IMG/VR virus record: IMGVR_UViG_3300021961_008451
Coordinates: 1 to 28,561 of that record
Reading direction: 5' to 3' (one strand)
Source: a virus
Length of the DNA stretch: 28,561 nucleotides
Shown here: in pieces, positions 17,417 to 25,775 of the stretch
How the letters are laid out: the number at the start of each line of letters is the position of its first letter
How positions within the stretch are numbered: position 1 is the stretch's first letter
The notes under the pieces: model-generated
Database searches by the model: none
The model's input: the letters and a program-made list of their open reading frames with translations, nothing else
What the model was told of the DNA's origin: nothing
Program-made: the position numbers and the translations under genes

Positions 17417-18475
17417 ATGGTTTTTCACTGTTTGAGTATTCCATATTCACCGACAAGAAAAGATATTTCTTTGTGCGCCTTCGTTCAAAAGGTTTATAAA
17501 TTTTGTGAAGAAATGACTAAAAGAGGTCACACTGTTTATCATTATGGTCATGAAGACTCTAGTGTTAATTGCACAGAACATATTAATGTTATTAATAATG
17601 ATATATTAAAAGAGAGTTATGGCAACTTAAATGATTGGAAAGAGAAAGGATTTGATCAAAACGTAGGAACTAAAGCTATTAGTATCTTTAACAATAATTG
17701 CATTATTGAATTAACAAAAAGAATAAAATCTAATAACGAATTTATATTATGTTGGTTTGGATTTGCTCATGAACCATGTGTAAAACATTTTTATAATAAA
17801 GCTATAGTTGTAGAACCAAGTATTGGTTACGACAGCATGTTTGCACCTATTAAAATATTTGAAACGCATAGTCAAATGCATAAAATGCACGGCCATTCAT
17901 GTACACATATAGGTTTGGGATCTGAATTTGTAGTTTATCCAGGTTTTGATCCTAATGATTTTTTATATAAAAAAGAAAAATCAAATACGGCTTTGTTTCT
18001 TGGTAGAATTATAGAAGAAAAGGGAGCTAAACTTGTATATGATATATGCAACGATTTAAAACAAGATATAATTTTTGCTGGTCCAAACATACTTGGCTTA
18101 AAAGATACTAAATATTGTCAATTTGTTGGCTTTATTGATCCAATTAAAAGAATGCATTTGCTTAGTGACGCAAAATTTTTATTTGCTCCTTCATTATTTG
18201 TCGAACCCTGTAATTGGACTGTTATTGAAGCTCAATTTTCAGGAACTCCTACAATAACAACAAATTTTGGAGGCTTTACTGAAACTATATCCCAAGCAGA
18301 AACTGGATTAAGATGTTCTACCATAAATGATATTGTTTATGCCGTCCAAAATATTAATAAATTTATTAATCCAGAAAATTGCTATAAAAATGCAATTTCA
18401 AGATTCACGTTAGAGAAGCAGTGTGATTATTACCAACATATTTTTCATAACCTATCTTTAACTCAGACAAATTAG
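17417..18475 (+). CDS. Glycosyltransferase, GT4 family (GT-B fold)
   Basis: 352 residues. The C-terminal half has the GT4 donor-site pattern: 'ALFLGRIIEEKGAKLV' (R197, K202), then 'FVGFIDPIKRMHLLSDAKFL' and the E-x7-E motif in 'FVEPCNWTVIEAQFSGTPTI' (E263, E271), ending 'NFGGFTETI'. The N-terminal half is a Rossmann-like acceptor domain. It transfers a sugar from a nucleotide donor to an unknown acceptor, is retaining by family, and is presumably cytosolic. This is the only plus-strand gene in the 4.6-24.3 kb span. Its 3' end overlaps the convergent gene at 18405-18788 by 71 nt, so the two transcripts would be antisense there. Confidence 0.87.
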   Translation: MVFHCLSIPYSPTRKDISLCAFVQKVYKFCEEMTKRGHTVYHYGHEDSSVNCTEHINVINNDILKESYGNLNDWKEKGFDQNVGTKAISIFNNNCIIELTKRIKSNNEFILCWFGFAHEPCVKHFYNKAIVVEPSIGYDSMFAPIKIFETHSQMHKMHGHSCTHIGLGSEFVVYPGFDPNDFLYKKEKSNTALFLGRIIEEKGAKLVYDICNDLKQDIIFAGPNILGLKDTKYCQFVGFIDPIKRMHLLSDAKFLFAPSLFVEPCNWTVIEAQFSGTPTITTNFGGFTETISQAETGLRCSTINDIVYAVQNINKFINPENCYKNAISRFTLEKQCDYYQHIFHNLSLTQTN

Positions 18476-18788
18476 TATTAAAAAATTTTTTCTGAAAGCT
18501 TTCTTTAGCTATGTGCCTTTGATAATTACAATAATCAACATACTGTGCAGAGACTTCATTATTCTTGGCTTTATCAACGGCTTCGAAAGTTAATAAATTT
18601 GCTTTAATCATATTTTTATATTCTTCTGAATTTATTATCGATAACCATTTTTCTGAATCAAATTGATTTTGTAGATTAGAAAAACAATTCTCCCAAGCAC
18701 TATTAGCGTTTGAAGATTTTCGTTTTTTTATTTCAAGTATGCTTAAATAATCGAAAGCGTAAGCTTCATCAACTTTTAAATTAATCAT
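18405..18788 (-). CDS. Unknown small protein after the glycosyltransferase megagene
   Basis: 127 residues, starting MINLKVDEAYAFDYLSILEI. Predominantly helical and charged, with no recognised domain, signal peptide or membrane segment. It begins 11 nt after the 1556-residue glycosyltransferase stop, so it is probably co-transcribed and may be an accessory of sugar transfer. The last 71 nt overlap the opposing GT4 gene. Real-gene status rests on length, operon position and A/T-rich start context like its neighbours. Confidence 0.6.
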   Translation of the reverse strand: MINLKVDEAYAFDYLSILEIKKRKSSNANSAWENCFSNLQNQFDSEKWLSIINSEEYKNMIKANLLTFEAVDKAKNNEVSAQYVDYCNYQRHIAKESFQKKFFNTNLSELKIGYEKYVGNNHTASLT

Positions 18789-18799
18789 ATTAATTTATA

Positions 18800-21700
18800 T
18801 TAAAAATTTTTTACTCTTTTATCTATAAAAGATTCACCATCATACTGTGAGGCGAATCTATTGAATACGATACCCATTTTTAAATTATTATTATAACAAA
18901 AATCATTAAACCAACCATCTATCACATACCAAGGTTTATTTTTAAAATCTTCTATAAGTAAATTTCTTATATTTTTATTAAACATTAAGCACTGACTTCC
19001 AATTATTTTATCAGTAATATAACATAAACCTTGATCTTTAGGAATTTCAACTATTGATGATTGTAAAATTCTGCTTTCAAGCGTTTTAGAATCGCCAAAT
19101 GAAAAGTATGAAATATTTTCCTTCTCGCAAATTTCAGTTATCTTTCCAAGATATTTAATAAAGTCTTCATGACTTATTTCAAATAAACAGTCTCCTTCAC
19201 ATGTTATTAAAAAATCTGTATCATCATTAAATTCTTTTAATATAGCTTTTCTATATGAATCAAAACATCCATAATGTCTATTTGTAAGCCTATCATCACT
19301 ATCAGCATTTAATAATTTTGGATATTTACAATTAACAAAATGATCATATCCATCATATAATTTATTTTTAATATTGATATATTCAACACCAAAATTCTTG
19401 AATTTTTCTATAAAAGCTTGAGATTTTTTTTCATTTTCTGTGTTTATAGTTGTCTGCAAATGAACAATCTTAATTTTTTTATGTTTATTTTTTAATTCGT
19501 CAATTATTATATCAATTTTTTCCATAATTTGATCTTCATTAATATTTTTTGAACATTCAAAATTTTTATTTTCTGGACACCAATTCCAAAGAGAAGCGTC
19601 GAAATTATATTTTTTATTATTAAAACATCCATTGCATACCTTATCATTAAAAACAGTATATGGAGAAAAAAATTCAAATTGCGGAGTTACAGATGAGTTT
19701 ATTTTTATTATCTTTTTATTTAGAGACCAAGCTAACCATGATAAACCCGAACTTAAACCTATAAAAAATTCACAATTATTAATAATATCTATTACATTAT
19801 CAAAATCGCTGTTTCCAACAAATTCATCAATATTAATTGGACATGTATTAATGAATTTATCCTTGCCAAATGAAAAATGTTTATCAACGCATATTACTTT
19901 ATAGCCTTTATTTTTGAGATAATCTATAATTTTCTCCCAACCTTGTTTTTTATTCCAATAACGTGATTGAGACGTTGATTGCATTGCTATACATACATAT
20001 TTTTCATATTTTAATTTATATTTATTAGGAACATTAACTTTAGTTTTTTCAATTGGAACATCGATATTTAAAATTCTACCAGCTATTTGTTGTAAAGATA
20101 TTTCTCTCCAGTCTACAGGAATTTTACTCCCAAACTCAAAACAACCAATTTGAAAATTAGCATAATAATGAACAAAAGTTTCATCTTCATAATTATAAAA
20201 ATTAATGTTAGGATATTGTTTATCAAATAAATTTTTTTTAGGAGTAAAATAATGAACTATACAATCATGTTTCTTTTGAAATTCATTAATTATAGGCATC
20301 CATGCAATAGAATCTCCTAAACTTCCAGATTCATTTGTAATTTTTATTACTTTTTTATTTAAATCGAAATTAAATATTTTTTCAATTCCGTATTTAATAT
20401 TAGTTACAACTATTTTCCATTTGCAATAGTAACTTGTAGAGCAAGCTGTCCAATGATTGGTTCGTATATTAGATTGGAAATGAATTGATCCTGTAAGCTC
20501 ATCAATAAATTTTACATTATATACGATATCTTCTTTTCCATTTATTTCTATAGTTGGCGTTGGTGTAAATCTACATTGTATATTATTAGGCTCAGTATCC
20601 TGTTCGATAAAAAAAGTATAATTATTTTTATTATTAATTGGTAATTTTTCAAACAAGTAGCGTTCCAAATTGTTATTTTTTATAAATTTTAAATTATCGT
20701 TTTCTGAATAAATTGATCTGAGTGTGTTAATGTCAGATATAAAACACATCATATTCCATGACAACGCTTCTTTTAATGAAATAGGATTTAATTCTTCAAA
20801 TGATGGCAATACAAATACATCCATACAAGACATAAATACATCAACATCATTTCTTTCTCCCCAAATTTTACAATTTTCTAAATCTTTATTTAAATTACAC
20901 TCATCAATATAACAACTGTTTCCTACAAAATGAAATTGTATATTTTTTCCTAAAAATTTAATCGCTAAATCAAAAATTGATTTTTGATTTTTATTTATAG
21001 AAAACAAACCAACTTGCAAAACATGTATTTTATTTGGATCTAAATTTAGATTTTTTAAAGTTAAATCTCTGTCTGGCCTAATTTTGACATTAATATTCAT
21101 TTCTACAAGTCTAGATTTGATGTTTGTTGTTTTAATTTTTTGATATTGAAAATCACTAACAACCCATACTTCATCAGGTAAATTTAGTTTTTTTGTTACA
21201 TCTGTTTTAGCTGAATGAGTAGTTTCGAATAATTTAAATTTTCTATTCTTATCGTATAAGAAAGATATTAATTCATTAGTTAAATTAGCTATAGCAAAAT
21301 TCTCACTAAACTCATTCAAATGAATAAAATCAGGATCAAAATTTTTAATATATTCAATTACAAATTTAGTTTGTTCTTCAAAATAATTTTTATCTTGAGT
21401 ATAATGTCCAACGCTTAGAAAATTAGTTTCGCCAATCATTCTTATAATTTCATTTCTTTGAACAATATAAGTTGGACTATATAAATTCCACTCAATTACT
21501 TTTATATCAAAACCTTCTTTAATTTTATTTGATATTAGCCATTCTAAATACTTGGGACTTCCGCCAGTAGATAAATGAGGAGCTATAAAAAGAAATCGCT
21601 TTTTATTAACCAATATATTCTTTTCTTTATCTGATGATATGTAATTGATCACATTTTGTGGCGATGGATGACATTCAAAACTAGATTTATTTTCTAAACA

Positions 21701-23470
21701 GTTAATTAATGGAGGAACGCCTTGAATCGTCTTCCATTCTTTTACTCCATATTTCATGTCTGAAGCGCAAAAAATGTTACAAGATCCACTAATATACTTG
21801 TATTTATATGATTGAGATCCTTTTCTATATGGGGCGCGTAATTTATTATTAATTGATGAGCCTAGTTGAATTATTTCAGCATCGGTAGTTCCAGCAAGAT
21901 GCAATAAACCAGAATCCATAGTAATAAAATACTTAGATTTATTTATAACATGCCAACATTGTGAAATAGAAAGTTTATTAGTTAAATCTAATCCATTCAA
22001 AAAATTTAATTTTTTAGTTGGTTTTTCTATATTATAAAAACCAGATTCATAAGCATTTTTACCAATTAAAACTACAGAAAAACCTTTTTGATTTATTAGA
22101 TTTATCAAAGTTTGCCAATTTTCATCTGAATAAGTTCTTGAAGGCCAAGTATTGGCAACATGCAAACAAATATAATTTTCTGGTAAATTATTTATTTCTA
22201 TATAATCATTTGCTATATAGTCATACTCCATTTCATTTTCATGGAGCATAAACCCTAAATCTATAGCATGAAATTGTCTAATATCTATAGTATTGTGCTT
22301 CTTCTCAACACCGTATTTATTTTTCTCTCCACCTAATCCTAAAAATGTATTAAAAATTTCTTTATACTTATTTTCATTAATTTTTTCATCAAAAGCGAAA
22401 ACTTTATTAACATACTTATTATTTAAAAATAATTCTGGATGATATGTAACAACATCTATTTTTTTATCATAAGAATTATACAGTTTACGCAATGTTGGCG
22501 TAGCGGCTAAAGTATCACCAAGAGATACTGAATTTATTTTTAATAAAAAATTAGAAGTCATTGTTTGTATAATATAATTATATTCATCATCAGAAATTTT
22601 ACCATGATAAAAATATAAATTTTTGATATTTTCAATCGAAGGAATTCTGCAAAAAGTGTCTATAAAATAATCTTCATGACGTAAATTTTTAAGACTATTT
22701 AACATTTCTTTTATTTTTTGTAATGATTTGGCATAATCGTAATTATTATATGGCAAATTAATTAAAGATTGAGATAAATCTACGATAGATGATTTTTGCC
22801 ACATCAAACAGTTTGCAACAGTCTCTTCATGAAAAGGAGCTATATATTTCCAATTTTCAACCACTTCTTTTTTTATACAAATATTAATCCATTCATTAAA
22901 AAAATTTTTACATTTATTATTAAATAGAAATATACCTGTTTGCAAATACTGTTTTCTTATACCAACATCTAATCCCATTAAATTCATAAGATCAGCCTCC
23001 AAACAAAGTTTTAAATCATATCCATTGTTTATAAATGGATCTCCTCTTCCATTAATTAACATGAAGTCATGACAGCCTTTATTAAATAAAGGATAATCTA
23101 TTATTAAAGATGATTTATCGAAAATATTATCACAATTATTAATCGCTAAACAATCAGCATCTAAATAACAAAAATTATTTTTAACATCTGATTCTGTAGA
23201 CAACAACTCTCTCATTAAAAATGGTTTCAAAAATACGTTATAAGCCTTTGTAGTCTCTTCAATAGAAGAATATTTGCTATAACGTTCAAAATTATGCAAA
23301 TAAATTTTAGAATTTACTTCAATCGGTATGACGTTAGTGAATTTAGATTTATAGTTGAAATCTACTGTATAAAAAATTATTTTATTGTTAGAAAATAATG
23401 ATAAAGTTTCAAAAAGACGTTCAGCATATTTTAAAAAATGCACATCACAATGAGTAACGAAATAATTCAT
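18800..23470 (-). CDS. Five-domain glycosyltransferase megaprotein with TibC-like heptosyltransferase domain
   Basis: 1556 residues. (1) ~1-290, GT-A-like transferase with D104-x-D106 in 'CYLDADCLAI'. (2) ~305-620, GT9/heptosyltransferase-like ('INSVSLGDTLAATPTLRKLY', 'ITMDSGLLHLAG') with C564, C568, C591, C600. (3) ~624-945, GT4-like ('PHLSTGGSPKYLEWL', E893-x7-E901 in 'FEELNPISLKEAL'). (4) ~950-1320, beta-rich linker plus a second GT9 domain ('GSLGDSIAWMPIINEFQ', 'GLSSGLSWLAWSL') with C1279-x2-C1282-x15-C1298-x7-C1306. The linker and Cys pattern resemble autotransporter O-heptosyltransferases (TibC/BAHT), whose four Cys hold iron. (5) ~1333-1556, a GT-A-like domain with 'ITCEGDCLFEI'. BAHT enzymes glycosylate serines on adhesin repeats. 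Co-linear with the epimerase (1-nt gap). Substrate inferred, not shown. Confidence 0.87.
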   Translation of the reverse strand: MNYFVTHCDVHFLKYAERLFETLSLFSNNKIIFYTVDFNYKSKFTNVIPIEVNSKIYLHNFERYSKYSSIEETTKAYNVFLKPFLMRELLSTESDVKNNFCYLDADCLAINNCDNIFDKSSLIIDYPLFNKGCHDFMLINGRGDPFINNGYDLKLCLEADLMNLMGLDVGIRKQYLQTGIFLFNNKCKNFFNEWINICIKKEVVENWKYIAPFHEETVANCLMWQKSSIVDLSQSLINLPYNNYDYAKSLQKIKEMLNSLKNLRHEDYFIDTFCRIPSIENIKNLYFYHGKISDDEYNYIIQTMTSNFLLKINSVSLGDTLAATPTLRKLYNSYDKKIDVVTYHPELFLNNKYVNKVFAFDEKINENKYKEIFNTFLGLGGEKNKYGVEKKHNTIDIRQFHAIDLGFMLHENEMEYDYIANDYIEINNLPENYICLHVANTWPSRTYSDENWQTLINLINQKGFSVVLIGKNAYESGFYNIEKPTKKLNFLNGLDLTNKLSISQCWHVINKSKYFITMDSGLLHLAGTTDAEIIQLGSSINNKLRAPYRKGSQSYKYKYISGSCNIFCASDMKYGVKEWKTIQGVPPLINCLENKSSFECHPSPQNVINYISSDKEKNILVNKKRFLFIAPHLSTGGSPKYLEWLISNKIKEGFDIKVIEWNLYSPTYIVQRNEIIRMIGETNFLSVGHYTQDKNYFEEQTKFVIEYIKNFDPDFIHLNEFSENFAIANLTNELISFLYDKNRKFKLFETTHSAKTDVTKKLNLPDEVWVVSDFQYQKIKTTNIKSRLVEMNINVKIRPDRDLTLKNLNLDPNKIHVLQVGLFSINKNQKSIFDLAIKFLGKNIQFHFVGNSCYIDECNLNKDLENCKIWGERNDVDVFMSCMDVFVLPSFEELNPISLKEALSWNMMCFISDINTLRSIYSENDNLKFIKNNNLERYLFEKLPINNKNNYTFFIEQDTEPNNIQCRFTPTPTIEINGKEDIVYNVKFIDELTGSIHFQSNIRTNHWTACSTSYYCKWKIVVTNIKYGIEKIFNFDLNKKVIKITNESGSLGDSIAWMPIINEFQKKHDCIVHYFTPKKNLFDKQYPNINFYNYEDETFVHYYANFQIGCFEFGSKIPVDWREISLQQIAGRILNIDVPIEKTKVNVPNKYKLKYEKYVCIAMQSTSQSRYWNKKQGWEKIIDYLKNKGYKVICVDKHFSFGKDKFINTCPINIDEFVGNSDFDNVIDIINNCEFFIGLSSGLSWLAWSLNKKIIKINSSVTPQFEFFSPYTVFNDKVCNGCFNNKKYNFDASLWNWCPENKNFECSKNINEDQIMEKIDIIIDELKNKHKKIKIVHLQTTINTENEKKSQAFIEKFKNFGVEYINIKNKLYDGYDHFVNCKYPKLLNADSDDRLTNRHYGCFDSYRKAILKEFNDDTDFLITCEGDCLFEISHEDFIKYLGKITEICEKENISYFSFGDSKTLESRILQSSIVEIPKDQGLCYITDKIIGSQCLMFNKNIRNLLIEDFKNKPWYVIDGWFNDFCYNNNLKMGIVFNRFASQYDGESFIDKRVKNF

Positions 23471-23471
23471 A

Positions 23472-24281
23472 TTAAATAATTGTATTTATCTTAGTAATAT
23501 TCGCGCACGAATGTCGAACTTCTTTTTTTGCTTCCTTATATATGATATCATTTCCAAACTGTTTTGCTAGTGTGTTTATAGAAATAGAATTGCCGGTCCC
23601 AATATTAAATATTTCATTTTTTATATTTTTATTTATAAGGTTAGATATGTGATTACATGTATCGCTAACGCTTATAAAATCTCTTGTTTGTTCGCCATCG
23701 CCATATATAATTAAAGATTCATTCTTTTGTTTAGCAAGATTAAATGCAGTTATTACGCCAGCATATTCAAGATTTTGACCAATACCATATACATTAAATA
23801 AACGTAGTATTAAATAATCGATATTCCATAATTGACAATACATTTGTATATATTTTTCGGATACTAATTTATCTAATCCATATGGACTATTCGGCTCTGT
23901 AGAATCTGTTTCGCTAACAGTTCCTTCTTTATCACCATACACTGCTGCGCTAGATGAGAATATAAATTTTTTAATATTATGGAGTTTGGCGGCTGATAAT
24001 ATTTTTATAGTCAAGAATGTATTATTGCCGAAACTATTCACTGGATCATCAAATGATCGCGGCACACTTACCATTGCAGCAAGATGAATGATACAATCTA
24101 TATTCTTAAATATATTATCATTAATATCAACATCTAATATGTCTATGATTTTTTGCCGATGATCGGGAAGTGCGGGGCTGGGAATTTTATCTAGATTGTA
24201 TATTTCGTGTCCATCATTCAACAGCCTATTTATTAAATGAGTGCCTATGAAACCTGAACCCCCAGTAACTAATACGCGCAT
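23472..24281 (-). CDS. NAD-dependent nucleotide-sugar epimerase/dehydratase (short C-terminus)
   Basis: 269 residues. Extended SDR: NAD-binding 'VTGGSGFIGTHL' (GxxGxxG, residues 7-13), 'CIIHLAAMVSVPRSF', catalytic Ser region 'FSSSAAVYGD', the YxxxK dyad in 'SPYGLDKLVSEKYI', and 'DGEQTRDFISVSDTC', as in UDP-glucose/UDP-GlcNAc 4-epimerases. It would make or interconvert the donor sugar used by the adjacent glycosyltransferases. The protein stops soon after 'EVRHSCANITKINTII', some 40 residues earlier than the family usually ends, so the substrate-side C-terminal helices are missing or replaced. The ATG of the megagene follows 1 nt after its stop codon. Confidence 0.85.
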   Translation of the reverse strand: MRVLVTGGSGFIGTHLINRLLNDGHEIYNLDKIPSPALPDHRQKIIDILDVDINDNIFKNIDCIIHLAAMVSVPRSFDDPVNSFGNNTFLTIKILSAAKLHNIKKFIFSSSAAVYGDKEGTVSETDSTEPNSPYGLDKLVSEKYIQMYCQLWNIDYLILRLFNVYGIGQNLEYAGVITAFNLAKQKNESLIIYGDGEQTRDFISVSDTCNHISNLINKNIKNEIFNIGTGNSISINTLAKQFGNDIIYKEAKKEVRHSCANITKINTII

Positions 24282-24442
24282 ATATCAATTATAAAAATTC
24301 GACATGTCGATTTCTAAAAAAACATGAATACTATAAACAATCTTTAAAGAATGTTAACGCTAAGTGCTGGATAGTAGTTGAAAGCGGCGGATAGTATTGT
24401 ATTATAAAAATTTTTTTTGACATCGGCGGCTATAAATGTAGT
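24282..24442. promoter_or_regulatory. 161-nt divergent intergenic region between epimerase and HNH nuclease
   Basis: Contains a perfect 12-bp palindrome TCGACATGTCGA (24299-24310) near the epimerase start, two copies of a GCGGCGG/TCGGCGG-type element each followed by TA-rich sequence (about 24384 and 24424), and TATAAAT (24431-24437) 6 nt before the nuclease ATG, reminiscent of a T4-type late -10 element. It must hold promoters for both directions. The individual assignments are tentative. Confidence 0.4.
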
Positions 24443-25153
24443 ATGTCAATAAATATGGACATCACATTTAATCAAGAAAGAAAATGCTGCGTTTGTTCGC
24501 TAGTTTTAATTCCCGGCGATAATATACACGAAAATGAATATAAAAGAGGTGGAAAAATTTGCAGATCGTGTCATACAAAACAGGAAAAAGAAAAAAGAAA
24601 CAAGACAAACGAGTTATGCGCGACATCTGAACAAGCACGTTGGAAAAGAGTTGAAAGATTGACTACTAATTGTTGCAGTAGAACTAGAGAAGGCGAAGTT
24701 AAATTAACAAATGATTCATCGCGTATTTTAATAAAACATCTTAGAGAAAAATATCCAGTTTTACCAGTTAAGTGTCCGATATATGAAGATATTGATTTAA
24801 TATATTCATCTATGAGTTTAACAGATTCAAGAAAAAACAATGGTATATCAATAGACAGAATAGATGCAAGCAAAGGATATGTTGTAGGTAATGTACAAAT
24901 TATATCTAATAAAGCAAACAGACGAAAAAGCGATGCGAGTTTAACTGATGTTCTAAAATTGGCTGCACATGGTTTTGGACCTGATAAAAAAAATAACAAT
25001 AAAGTTATAAAAAATAGTGGGTTCGTATTTTTTTCGAAAAATAATAGGAAAAAAACGAATAAAAAAAGAAAAATCTTAGAAAAACAGGGGGGGGTATCCA
25101 TTGGTTTGGTAGATGATGGTCAGTTTGAGTTTGATTTTGTAACTTGGTCGTAA
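24443..25153 (+). CDS. HNH-type endonuclease with N-terminal zinc-binding motif
   Basis: 236 residues. N-terminal cysteines 'CCVCSL' (C15-C18) and 'ICRSCH' (C40, C43) form a probable zinc site. Residues ~111-170 carry the pattern of a widespread phage HNH group: 'KCPIYEDI', then 'ISIDRIDASKGYVVGNVQII' and 'SNKANRRKSDAS', where a DRID motif replaces the usual double His. The C-terminal third is very Lys/Asn-rich. Such enzymes are free-standing homing or DNA-maintenance nucleases. A G8 tract (25087-25094) lies inside the gene near the 3' end; a change of one G would alter the last ~20 residues. It marks the border between the core and the accessory island. Confidence 0.75.
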   Translation: MSINMDITFNQERKCCVCSLVLIPGDNIHENEYKRGGKICRSCHTKQEKEKRNKTNELCATSEQARWKRVERLTTNCCSRTREGEVKLTNDSSRILIKHLREKYPVLPVKCPIYEDIDLIYSSMSLTDSRKNNGISIDRIDASKGYVVGNVQIISNKANRRKSDASLTDVLKLAAHGFGPDKKNNNKVIKNSGFVFFSKNNRKKTNKKRKILEKQGGVSIGLVDDGQFEFDFVTWS

Positions 25154-25446
25154 TATTTATAGGTAAATATAATAAATGAGATATATATGATGTTGTATAT
25201 ATTAAGTAATATATAAGATAGAATAAAATGGGATTAGAGATTGAGAATACCCTCCCCCCCTGTTACAGCAGAAAAAACAAGAACTTTTTTTTCAAAAAAA
25301 CGGGGGGGATTGACCCCCACCCCCCACCTTGGCACGGTTCGTGCTTGGTGTAGTGTGCAATTAAACCCCCCCCCTCCTAGCAGGTTCTGTGCCAACCTGC
25401 GCCTTCCAGGCCATCGAAAAAAAGTGAAAAAAAGTATCTGAAAGAG
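25154..25446. other. Non-coding border segment with C and G homopolymers
   Basis: No gene is convincing here. It begins AT-rich, then has C7 (25254-25260), G7 (25302-25308), CCCCCACCCCCC (about 25314-25325) and C9 (25366-25374). TTGGCACGGTTCGTGCT at 25329-25345 is identical to the reverse complement of the left palindrome arm at 27242-27258, so this looks like a broken, inverted relic of the island cassette. A 7-bp hairpin (GCAGGTT/AACCTGC, 25380-25400) and an A-rich block leading into the first promoter follow. Confidence 0.55.
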
Positions 25447-25475
25447 TTGACGACTGCCGAGTTTTCCACCATAGT
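25447..25475 (+). promoter_or_regulatory. Leaderless-type promoter 1: TTGACG-N17-CATAGT
   Basis: -35 TTGACG (25447-25452), 17-nt spacer, -10 CATAGT (25470-25475), then exactly 6 nt to the ATG at 25482. An A-rich block with GTATCTGAAA lies directly upstream, like an UP element. Same geometry as five other promoters in this island. Confidence 0.65.
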
Positions 25476-25481
25476 CTGTCC

Positions 25482-25721
25482 ATGCAAAACAACGTTGAGA
25501 TCATCAAGGTAAACAAGTTCAGCAGCGTGGCCCTCGTCACGGTGAAGTATCGCAAGGCGGACGGTACGGTGGACTTCGCGAGCGGCAAGACTGAGGCCGA
25601 GGCAATGGCAAACATCGGCAAGGTGGTTGAGGTGAAGTCTTACGACTTCGCACCGCTTGCAAAGCGTAGCACCAGCGGAAGCTACTTCCGCAACAACAAC
25701 GGGATGATGGTTGAGGTCTGA
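25482..25721 (+). CDS. Small GC-rich accessory protein, family 1 (copy a)
   Basis: 79 residues, starting MQNNVEIIKVNKFSSVAL. A beta-rich pattern with 'GSYFRNNNGMMVEV' at the end. It is paralogous to the protein at 27712-27966: shared 'EII', 'LVT-x-Y', 'NI-x-K', 'SG-x-YF-x-NN-x-G' and C-terminal 'VE' along the full length. Codons are GC-rich, unlike the phage core. The ATG is fixed by the promoter 6 nt upstream, giving a leaderless mRNA. Function unknown; small early host-takeover proteins are typical of such islands. Confidence 0.75.
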   Translation: MQNNVEIIKVNKFSSVALVTVKYRKADGTVDFASGKTEAEAMANIGKVVEVKSYDFAPLAKRSTSGSYFRNNNGMMVEV

Positions 25722-25740
25722 AAAAAGTCTGAAAAAAAAG

Positions 25741-25769
25741 TAGACAGAAAACGCCGCATCCACTAAGGT
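25741..25769 (+). promoter_or_regulatory. Leaderless-type promoter 2: TAGACA-N17-TAAGGT
   Basis: -35 TAGACA (25741-25746), 17-nt spacer, -10 TAAGGT (25764-25769), then 6 nt to the ATG at 25776. Preceded by an A-rich block (TCTGAAAAAAGTCTG type) right after the previous stop codon. Confidence 0.62.
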
Positions 25770-25775
25770 AACACC

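Noticed and set aside
24417-24436. TTGACA followed by TATAAA before the HNH gene as a sigma-70 promoter
   Set aside because: Spacing is only 8 nt, far too short; TATAAAT alone may be a late-type -10.
24571-25101. 176-codon minus-strand frame opposite the HNH nuclease
   Set aside because: Phe/Leu-rich antisense of a Lys-rich gene; the plus-strand frame has recognisable motifs.
25329-25345. TTGGCACGGTTCGTGCT as a fifth sigma-54 promoter
   Set aside because: GG-N10-GC spacing fits, but the -12 block is GTGCT rather than TTGCT, no C/G hairpin abuts it, and it is an exact inverted copy of a palindrome arm at 27242-27258, so a relic is more likely.
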